From Flavobacterium sp. HSC-32F16 (GTDB lineage Bacteria; Bacteroidota; Bacteroidia; Flavobacteriales; Flavobacteriaceae), in contig NZ_JALKAC010000004.1 in assembly GCF_024171645.1 (NCBI RefSeq), forward strand, positions 248,001 to 312,000: a stretch of DNA of 64,000 nucleotides, read 5' to 3'. The position numbers were made by a program, and so were the translations under genes. Shown here in pieces: positions 16,541 to 23,319 of the stretch. Below the pieces are notes generated by a model. It worked only from the letters and a program-made list of their open reading frames with translations. It searched no databases and had not been told where the DNA came from. Within the stretch, counting starts at the first letter, position 1, and every line of letters begins with the position of its first letter.

Positions 16541-17122
16541 ATGAGTAAAGCAGAACGAACAAAACAGTTTATTATTGAAAAATCGGCTCCAATTATCAAT
16601 AAAAAAGGAATGGCCGGAACTTCTCTTTCAGATATTATGGAAGCCACAAAACTGGCAAAAGGCGGTATCTACGGGAATTTCGAAAACAAAGAAGAAATCT
16701 GTACTGCGTCTTTTTTGTATTTAAGATCGCAGCTTGCTGTTAAATTAGATCATGCTCTTGCAGAAGGAAAATCGGCAAAAGAGAAACTCTATAATATATT
16801 GGCAGTTTACGGTAATAAGGAAAATATGGTTGGCGGCTGTCCGATTTTAAATTTTGGAGTAGAAGCAGATGATACTAATCCGGTAATAAAAGAACAAGTT
16901 AAAAAGGCGATCCGATCTGCGCAGAAAAGATTTTTTGATTTGGCAGAAAAAGGAATTGCTAATAAAGAGCTTACACCAGAAATTAACCCTGAACATTTTA
17001 GCATTAAAACATTTGCCATAATTGAAGGAGCAATTTTATATAGAAAAGTTTTTGATAACGAAGATCAGGTAAAAATTGTTTTAGAAAGTATTAAAACCGA
17101 ATTTGAAAAATATGTTATATAA
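16541..17122 (+). CDS. TetR-family repressor
   Basis: A 193-residue repressor starting MSKAERTKQFIIEKSAP. The helix-turn-helix spans about 25-55 (GTSLSDIMEATKLAKGGIYG, then NFENKEEI), the standard TetR signature. The C-terminal ligand domain contains NMVGGCPILNFGVEADDTNP, as in the YxaF/LmrA-like group. An ATG at 16529 also exists. With a predicted transcription start near 16525, the ATG at 16541 gives a more normal leader and fits the family start. The same operator type lies before the efflux gene that follows, so it probably controls both itself and the pump. Confidence 0.88.
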   Translation: MSKAERTKQFIIEKSAPIINKKGMAGTSLSDIMEATKLAKGGIYGNFENKEEICTASFLYLRSQLAVKLDHALAEGKSAKEKLYNILAVYGNKENMVGGCPILNFGVEADDTNPVIKEQVKKAIRSAQKRFFDLAEKGIANKELTPEINPEHFSIKTFAIIEGAILYRKVFDNEDQVKIVLESIKTEFEKYVI

Positions 17123-17131
17123 CCTATTTTT

Positions 17132-17164
17132 TTTGAAATATTTTAGACCGATTGGTCTATTTTG
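17132..17164 (+). promoter_or_regulatory. Efflux-gene promoter with second TetR operator
   Basis: TTTG (17132-17135), a 22-base spacer and TATTTTG (17158-17164) form a near-consensus promoter. The 16-bp near-perfect palindrome TAGACCGATTGGTCTA (17144-17159) sits inside it. It differs at one central position from the operator of the TetR gene. Confidence 0.8.
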
Positions 17165-17187
17165 TAATAAGTAAATTAATAATTAGA

Positions 17188-18387
17188 ATGAGAAATTTAA
17201 AAGAGGATCATAAAGGATTCAGCACTATATTGGCTTTGGCCTTAATTCCGTTATCGGGTTTTGCAACCGATGTTTATCTGCCGTCGCTTCCTGCAATGGC
17301 AAAAGATTTAAATGTTTCGGCTTCGGCCGTTCAGCTTACCTTAGTATTTTTTATGTTAAGCCTTGGCATAAGTCAGATTTTTATTGGCAGTATATTAGAT
17401 AGTTTTGGGCGATTCAAAATTAATATTGCTTCGCTTGCAATATTTTCATTATCCAGTTTTGTTATCGCACTTGTTCCCGATATTTATGTAATCTATGCCA
17501 TGCGTATTGTTCAGGGAATTGCAATTGCGTTTATTGTAATTGCAAAACGGGCTTATTTTGTAGATTTATTTACAGGCGATAAATTAAAAAGTTATATTAG
17601 TTTGTTTTCTATAATTTGGGCAAGTGCACCCATTATAGCTCCGTTTGCAGGCGGTTATTTAGAGCATAGTTTTGGATGGAAATCAAACTTTTATTTCCTT
17701 GGATTATTATCATTCCTTATTTTACTATTAGAACTTCGCTACAGCGGAGAAACCATAAAAGAATTTCATCCGTTTAAATTAAAGTCGATTTCAAAAACCT
17801 ATTCAAATATGCTGAAATCCACCGATTTTACTTTAGGATTTATAATTTTGGGAATCACTTTTGCCATAGTGATAATGTTCAATTTATCAAGTCCGTTTAT
17901 AATAGAACGCATTTTTGGATATTCGGCAATAACAACAGGTTACAGCGCGCTATTATCTGGTTTATCGGTTATGATTGGCGGTATTACGGCAAAATCTCTT
18001 ATCAAAATCCCTTTGGCAAAAAAAGTCGGAACAGCGATTACAATGCAGCTGGTTTTGGTTTTGCTGATGATTTTGACCTCTTCTTTACAAAGTAATATTT
18101 ACACTTTAACTGCTTTTACAATGGGCTTAAATCTCTGCGGTGGTTTTATATATAATATTGTCCTTGGTTATTGCTTAAGCCGATTTTCAAAAAATGCCGG
18201 AGTTGCCAGCGGATTAACAGGCGGGGGAGCTTATATGGTCAGCGCTCTTTTTAGCTATAGTTTTGTGAATTTGTATACTGTAAAAAGTCAGTTTTTATTA
18301 GGATTGGCCAATGTTTCTTTGATCCTGATTGTTGGGATTGTTTTTATCTTTTTTAATAAATACAGAATTAAAAATGCAATTTCGTAA
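17188..18387 (+). CDS. Bcr/CflA-type MFS drug efflux transporter
   Basis: A 399-residue transporter with about 12 transmembrane helices. The start MRNLKEDHKGFST is chosen because an upstream in-frame start at 17152 lies inside the operator and promoter. Typical DHA1 Bcr/CflA features are the first-helix motif TDVYLPSLPAMAKDL, motif A-like GSILDSFGRFK after helix 2, and motif C-like ASAPIIAPFAGGYL. It should export drug-like compounds by proton antiport across the inner membrane. It is controlled by the TetR repressor directly upstream, and the inducer is probably a substrate. Confidence 0.87.
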   Translation: MRNLKEDHKGFSTILALALIPLSGFATDVYLPSLPAMAKDLNVSASAVQLTLVFFMLSLGISQIFIGSILDSFGRFKINIASLAIFSLSSFVIALVPDIYVIYAMRIVQGIAIAFIVIAKRAYFVDLFTGDKLKSYISLFSIIWASAPIIAPFAGGYLEHSFGWKSNFYFLGLLSFLILLLELRYSGETIKEFHPFKLKSISKTYSNMLKSTDFTLGFIILGITFAIVIMFNLSSPFIIERIFGYSAITTGYSALLSGLSVMIGGITAKSLIKIPLAKKVGTAITMQLVLVLLMILTSSLQSNIYTLTAFTMGLNLCGGFIYNIVLGYCLSRFSKNAGVASGLTGGGAYMVSALFSYSFVNLYTVKSQFLLGLANVSLILIVGIVFIFFNKYRIKNAIS

Positions 18388-18406
18388 TATAAAACTGTGA
18401 ACAAGT

Positions 18407-18438
18407 AAACCCGACAGGTTTTAAAACCTGTCGGGTTT
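18407..18438. repeat. Perfect palindromic intergenic repeat (copy A)
   Basis: Two 16-base arms, AAACCCGACAGGTTTT and its complement, meet without a loop. It belongs to a dispersed family with copies at 27952-28007, 38634-38668 and 42562-42590. It lies between converging genes and could also act as a transcription terminator. Confidence 0.85.
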
Positions 18439-18453
18439 GTTGCGAAAATTTTG

Positions 18454-19944
18454 TTATGTATTTGAAACAGCATCAATCGATTCACATAAAATAGAAACCG
18501 CTTTTTCCATTTCTTCTTTTTCTAAATGTCCAAATCCTAAACGTGTAGCCGTAAGATCTTTGGTTTGGTATAAAATGGTTTTAGGCAGAAATAATCCTTT
18601 TGAGGCACATTCTTTTTGAAGCGTTATTAAATTAAATGTATCAAGCCATTCAATCCAAACGGCTAGTCCGCGCAAAGGGATTTTAAATTTAATTTTAGAA
18701 TTTAATTTTTCATTTAACAAGGAAACGAAATAATCCCGGCGTTCTTTATATATCTTTTTATTCTTTTTTGAAAGCCTGTGCACTTCACCTTCATTAATCC
18801 ATTCAGATAAAACCTGTTCTTTTAGAACATCAATTCCAGGTTCTAGGATGTTTTGATATTTTTCTAATTCCGATATAAATTCAGAAGGCGCCGCCACAAA
18901 ACCATAACTAAATCCAGAAGGAAGCGATCTTCCAAAAGAACCAATATAAACCACTTTTTGATTGGAATCAAAAGCAGCTAAAGGCAGGATTGGATTATTA
19001 TCATAATGGAAATCAAAATCGTAATCGTCCTCCAAAATAACAAAACCGTATTGGCTGGCTAATTCCAAAACTTCCATTCGTCTTTTGGCACTTAAGGAAA
19101 TTGTCGTTGGATAATGGTAGTTGGAAGTAAGATATAATACTCTGATTTTTGATTCTTTGCAGATTTCTTTTAGTCGTTTCGTATCAATTCCGTCCTGATC
19201 AACCGGAATCGTAATAATCTGCGCTCCGGTATTGGTCAAAGTCATATTCGAAATATAATAACCCGGAGATGCTACGACTACTTTGTCACCAGGAGAAATA
19301 AGAGCTTTAGTAACGAGATACAAACTAATTTCATGGCTGCTTGTAGTGAGAAGGCTGGAGGTAGAGATACGCAAACCCCGCGTAAGATTTAAATAGTTAG
19401 AAAAATGGGTTTTAAAATTTAAATGGGATTGAATCTGGATTTGCTCGTAAGTTTTGGACGTTTTCTGCCTTTTTAATTTTGAAACATAAAGCCTTGCTAA
19501 AATCTCATTTTGAACCAATCTTAAATCGGGCATTCCGTCATTAAACTGATACGGAAGATTACTGGTTTCTGTGGGGTTTTCAAGTATTGTTGATTTTTTA
19601 AAAGTAAATCCAATATTATTTTCTGAATGTTTTTGATTGGAAGGAGCAATAAATTCGTCTTTATTTTTTTGCTTATGCTGAGACAATATAAATGTCCCTT
19701 TATTTGGCAGAGTTTCAATCCAGCCCTGTGATTCCAGATCCTGAAAAGCTTTAATTAACGTATTTCGGTTTACAGAAAGCTGTCTGCATAATATACGCGT
19801 GCCCGGAAGTTTTGTTCCTTCGGGAAGAAATCCGGTTTGTATCGCTTTTATAAATTCAAAAACGATTTGCAGATAGATTGCTGTATTTTCTTCAGGCTTA
19901 ATCTGAATGAAGCTTTTAAAAGGAATTTCAACCGGACTACTCAT
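18454..19944 (-). CDS. MocR/PdxR-type regulator (GntR helix-turn-helix plus aminotransferase domain)
   Basis: A 496-residue fusion. Residues 10-80 are a winged helix of GntR type (LPGTRILCRQLSVNRNTLIK, QGWIETLPNKGTFI). Residues about 120-490 are a fold-type I aminotransferase domain with YLTSNYHYPTT and ILEDDYDFDFHY. In active or PLP-binding members a lysine in GTFSKxL holds PLP. Here the corresponding sequence is YIGSFGRSLPSGFSYGF, so the lysine appears replaced by Arg (codon AGA). The regulator may therefore not bind PLP as an internal aldimine. It is divergent from a TonB-dependent receptor gene, with a 66-base shared control region. Confidence 0.88.
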   Translation of the reverse strand: MSSPVEIPFKSFIQIKPEENTAIYLQIVFEFIKAIQTGFLPEGTKLPGTRILCRQLSVNRNTLIKAFQDLESQGWIETLPNKGTFILSQHKQKNKDEFIAPSNQKHSENNIGFTFKKSTILENPTETSNLPYQFNDGMPDLRLVQNEILARLYVSKLKRQKTSKTYEQIQIQSHLNFKTHFSNYLNLTRGLRISTSSLLTTSSHEISLYLVTKALISPGDKVVVASPGYYISNMTLTNTGAQIITIPVDQDGIDTKRLKEICKESKIRVLYLTSNYHYPTTISLSAKRRMEVLELASQYGFVILEDDYDFDFHYDNNPILPLAAFDSNQKVVYIGSFGRSLPSGFSYGFVAAPSEFISELEKYQNILEPGIDVLKEQVLSEWINEGEVHRLSKKNKKIYKERRDYFVSLLNEKLNSKIKFKIPLRGLAVWIEWLDTFNLITLQKECASKGLFLPKTILYQTKDLTATRLGFGHLEKEEMEKAVSILCESIDAVSNT

Positions 19945-19968
19945 AATTACAAAACTGGTATACTTTAT

Positions 19969-19986
19969 TAGTACGGCAAGGTACTA
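19969..19986. promoter_or_regulatory. Inverted repeat TAGTAC-n6-GTACTA
   Basis: A perfect 6-bp inverted repeat in the 66-base region between the MocR-type regulator and the TonB receptor. It overlaps the first bases of the receptor's -7 element and is a candidate operator. Confidence 0.55.
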
Positions 19987-19992
19987 CTTTTG
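19985..19992 (+). promoter_or_regulatory. -7 element TACTTTTG of the TonB receptor gene
   Basis: Exact match to TAnnTTTG, 18 bases before the ATG at 20011, implying a leader of about 12 bases. No strong -33 element is visible. Confidence 0.55.
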
Positions 19993-20010
19993 CAAAAATT
20001 TTAAACCAAA

Positions 20011-21876
20011 ATGAAAAAAATCTATTTTGCAGTCTTTACATTAGTTTGCACAAATTTTTATGCCCAAACCAAAAGGGATTCTATTATAGAAATTGATGAA
20101 GTCATCATTCACGAAAACCGCTTAAGCACGCCAATTTCTAAACAAAACAGAAACGTATACGTTATAAACAGCGAAACAATAAAAAAATTACCGGGACGAA
20201 CTTTACAGGAAGTTTTGCAATATGCTAATGGAGTCGATATTAGACAAAGAGGGCCATTTGGTGGTCAGGCCGATGTAAGTGTTGACGGCGGAAGCTTTGA
20301 ACAAACAGTAGTTTTGCTAAATGGAGCTAAAATTATTGATTCGCAAACAGCTCATAATATGCTTAATCTGCCTCTTCCGGTAGAAGTTATTGAAAGAATT
20401 GAAGTTTTACGTGGTCCGGCTGCGAGAATTTTTGGAATTAACAGTTTAACAGGAGCGATAAATATCATTACAAAAAAACCAACCGATTCTGGATTTTTGG
20501 TAAGTACATATGCAGGATCTAATTTTGAAAAAGATACTCAGGATACAGGCGACACTTTTTATGGAGGCGGTATTCAGGCCGGAGCTGTTTTAGGGAAAGA
20601 AAAACAACAGCATTCTATTTTTGCATCGCATGATAAAAGCAACGGATACCGTTACAATACCGGATTTGAAAACAATAAATTATTGTATCAGGGAAATGTG
20701 CAGATCAATGATTCTAACGAAATTTTAGGTTCATTTGGTTATGTAAAAAACGGATTTGGTGCCAACGGATTTTACGCTGCACCGGGCGATAGAAATTCAA
20801 CTGAAATAGTACAAACTACATTTGCCAATATTCAATCGAAACATGCTATTACAGACAGATGGAAAATTATGCCGAGAGTTACCTACAGATATAATTATGA
20901 TGATTACAGGTATTTAGGAAACGGGAATTTGAATGCAGGAAGAAGTCAGCATTATACAAACTCTATTGCCGCAGAATTAAACTCTTCTGTTAAAACAGAA
21001 AATGGTGAAATTGGTTTTGGCGCCGAATTTAGAAATGAGGATATTCATTCGTCTAATATTGGGGATCACGATCGTGAAAATGTTGGACTTTATGCCGAAT
21101 ACAGAACGTATTTTTTTGAAAAATTAAATGTGAATGTGGGGACTTATTTAAACTACAATTCAGATTACAAATGGCAGATTTATCCTGGAATTGATGCGAG
21201 TTATGAATTCACGGAGGAATTTAAGATTATTGGAAACATCGGCACAAGCCAAAGAATTCCTTCTTTTACAGATTTATATCTAAATCAGCGCCCGGGAAAT
21301 ATTGGAAATCCTGATCTTGATTCTGAAAATGCTTTTCAAAGTGAAGTTGGGTTTAAATTCAACAGAAAAAGCTTAAATCTTAATGTGAATTATTTCTACA
21401 GAGAAATAAGTAATTATATCGATTGGACGCGTATGACAACGGCAGTGCCATGGCAGAGTCAAAACTACGGTGATTTGATTACAAACGGAATCAACATGCG
21501 CGGAACTTATAAAATTGATCTTTCTGCCGATTCTAAATTGAATTTCACTTTAGGATATTCGTATTTAGATTCTAAATTTAAAGATACACGTTCTGAACCA
21601 TTTTCTAAATATTTGATTTCTTCTTTAAAACACCAAATTACAAACACAATTGATTTTCAGCATAAAGATTTTTCAATTTTGTTTGCGACTCGTTTTAATG
21701 AAAGAGTTACGGGAGCTTCTTATTGGATAAATGATTTTAGGGTAAGTCAGTCAGTTAAGAAATTTACATTTTTTGTAGATGCTCAAAATATCTTTAATGC
21801 GACTTATTTTGAGGTTGGAGCATTTCCGCTGCCGTCAAGATGGTTTAGTGCGGGAGTAAAATTTGTTAGTTTTTAA
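20011..21876 (+). CDS. TonB-dependent outer-membrane receptor (BtuB/siderophore type)
   Basis: A 621-residue outer-membrane receptor with signal peptide (cleavage near NFYAQ). The plug domain lies at about 40-155, with VYVINSETIKKLPGRTLQEV and IERIEVLRGPAARIFGIN, then a beta-barrel ending in the aromatic GVKFVSF. It lacks the carboxypeptidase-like N-terminal domain of SusC proteins and is shorter than those, fitting receptors for cobalamin, siderophores or metals. No substrate-binding lipoprotein or ABC transporter is next to it, so the ligand is unknown. It is divergent from a MocR-type regulator, which may control it. A strong terminator follows. Confidence 0.88.
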   Translation: MKKIYFAVFTLVCTNFYAQTKRDSIIEIDEVIIHENRLSTPISKQNRNVYVINSETIKKLPGRTLQEVLQYANGVDIRQRGPFGGQADVSVDGGSFEQTVVLLNGAKIIDSQTAHNMLNLPLPVEVIERIEVLRGPAARIFGINSLTGAINIITKKPTDSGFLVSTYAGSNFEKDTQDTGDTFYGGGIQAGAVLGKEKQQHSIFASHDKSNGYRYNTGFENNKLLYQGNVQINDSNEILGSFGYVKNGFGANGFYAAPGDRNSTEIVQTTFANIQSKHAITDRWKIMPRVTYRYNYDDYRYLGNGNLNAGRSQHYTNSIAAELNSSVKTENGEIGFGAEFRNEDIHSSNIGDHDRENVGLYAEYRTYFFEKLNVNVGTYLNYNSDYKWQIYPGIDASYEFTEEFKIIGNIGTSQRIPSFTDLYLNQRPGNIGNPDLDSENAFQSEVGFKFNRKSLNLNVNYFYREISNYIDWTRMTTAVPWQSQNYGDLITNGINMRGTYKIDLSADSKLNFTLGYSYLDSKFKDTRSEPFSKYLISSLKHQITNTIDFQHKDFSILFATRFNERVTGASYWINDFRVSQSVKKFTFFVDAQNIFNATYFEVGAFPLPSRWFSAGVKFVSF

Positions 21877-21896
21877 ATTATAAAGGTTAGTTATAT

Positions 21897-21931
21897 AAAA
21901 AGGGAAGACGTTTAATGTCTTCCCTTTTTTT
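21897..21931. terminator. Bidirectional terminator
   Basis: AAAAAGGGAAGAC, a 7-base loop, GTCTTCCCTTTTTTT. It lies between the converging TonB receptor and NagX-like genes. Nearly the same hairpin recurs at 52169-52199. Confidence 0.9.
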
Positions 21932-21983
21932 GTTTACCATAATTTTTATTGTGAGTAGAAACGAAATATTCTCGGCTTGAAAC

Positions 21984-23255
21984 CTAAACCTTAAAAATCA
22001 TTTTCTTTTTATAGAAAATCCAAAGTATTACTGACCAGAAAACAGCATATAAAAGCGCATAAGCTAATGATGCATTTAATGGATTTTCAAAACAAGGCGC
22101 AATTCCATGTTTATAAATTAAAGTGAGTACACTGATATCTTCTCCGCCTGTTTCCGGATTTTGAACTTGAATAGAACCAAGAACCCTCGGAATTATTCCC
22201 GAAAAGAAAAACACAATCATAGGATTGACTCCCCAGATTAAAAACAGTTTAGCCCATTTTTTATAACCCTGAATGTCGATTATATAATACAATAAACTTA
22301 AACATAAAGTGGCGATTCCGGCAGTGTACAATACATAAGAACTTGTCCAAAGCGATTTATTGATTGGAAAAATGATATTCCAAAGCAAACCTCCAATTAA
22401 TAAAATAACTCCTGTAACTGCTGTCTTTTTTAGAATTTCAGTTCTGCTTATTTGAAAGTTCAATAACTGTCCAATATACATTCCAAGAATTCCAGTGCCA
22501 ATAGCAGGCAGTGTGCTTAAAATTCCTTCCGGATCCCAGGTTTTAGAAACGCTCCATAAATGTCCGTTTAAAAGTGTATTGTCTAACCCAGCGGCAAGAT
22601 TAGTGCCTTTGTCAAAATTAGCGGGACCAAATCCAGGAACGGGAACGAAGGCCATTAAAAGCCAATACCCAATTAAAAGTACTGCTAAAACAAGAAGCTG
22701 CGTTTTTAAATTTGTTTTTAGATATAGAATAGATGTAAAGAAATAGACAATTGCAATTCGCTGCAAAACGCCTGGTATTCGAGTATCTTCAAAATGTTCC
22801 AAACCGCTGAAGGCTAAAGAAAGCAGTATTATAAAAATTCCAACCGCAAGAATGGTTTTGACTTTCATCGTAAAGTTTCCTAAAAGGGCATAAGCGACTG
22901 CAAATGCAATAACCAATCTTACTGCTAATAACGGAATTCCTTCGAGACCAAATAAATGGATTCTGCTGAAAACGCTCAAGAACAATCCTAAACAGAAAAT
23001 TCGCAGCGAACGAACCAAAATTTTATTAAAAACCGCTCCGTCAAAATATTTTACCGGCATTGCAAAAGGTATTGCAGTTCCCATTATAAAAACAAAAAAC
23101 GGGAATACTAAATCAGTCGGTGTACAGCCGTGCCATTCGGCGTGTTCTAACGGCGGATATATCGAAGACCAGCTTCCCGGATTATTTACTATCGTCATCA
23201 ATAAAATAGTAAATCCTCTAAATACATCGAGCGAGGTTAAACGTTCTTTTGTCAT
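21984..23255 (-). CDS. nagX: NagX-like transmembrane acyltransferase (DUF5009/HGSNAT type)
   Basis: A 423-residue membrane protein with about 10-11 helices. It begins RLTSLDVFRGFTILLMTIVN and has the conserved loop EHAEWHGCTPTDLVFPFFVF, which carries the histidine typical of heparan-alpha-glucosaminide acetyltransferase and NagX relatives. NagX proteins in proteobacterial chitin clusters acetylate glucosamine across the inner membrane. Its place, 64 bases downstream of the NagZ fusion, supports a role in amino-sugar salvage, for example re-acetylating non-acetylated glucosamine from peptidoglycan. It is the last gene of the minus arm. Family assignment is good; the substrate is inferred. Confidence 0.75.
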   Translation of the reverse strand: MTKERLTSLDVFRGFTILLMTIVNNPGSWSSIYPPLEHAEWHGCTPTDLVFPFFVFIMGTAIPFAMPVKYFDGAVFNKILVRSLRIFCLGLFLSVFSRIHLFGLEGIPLLAVRLVIAFAVAYALLGNFTMKVKTILAVGIFIILLSLAFSGLEHFEDTRIPGVLQRIAIVYFFTSILYLKTNLKTQLLVLAVLLIGYWLLMAFVPVPGFGPANFDKGTNLAAGLDNTLLNGHLWSVSKTWDPEGILSTLPAIGTGILGMYIGQLLNFQISRTEILKKTAVTGVILLIGGLLWNIIFPINKSLWTSSYVLYTAGIATLCLSLLYYIIDIQGYKKWAKLFLIWGVNPMIVFFFSGIIPRVLGSIQVQNPETGGEDISVLTLIYKHGIAPCFENPLNASLAYALLYAVFWSVILWIFYKKKMIFKV

Positions 23256-23319
23256 TGGTTATGTTTTTTTAGATGGTTTGTTTTTTTGGAAGAATAAAGA
23301 GGAGAGACGTTTGTCTGGA

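Noticed and set aside
17152..17187. Longer N-terminus for the Bcr/CflA transporter
   Set aside because: The extra codons lie inside the TetR operator and promoter, so they cannot be part of the message.
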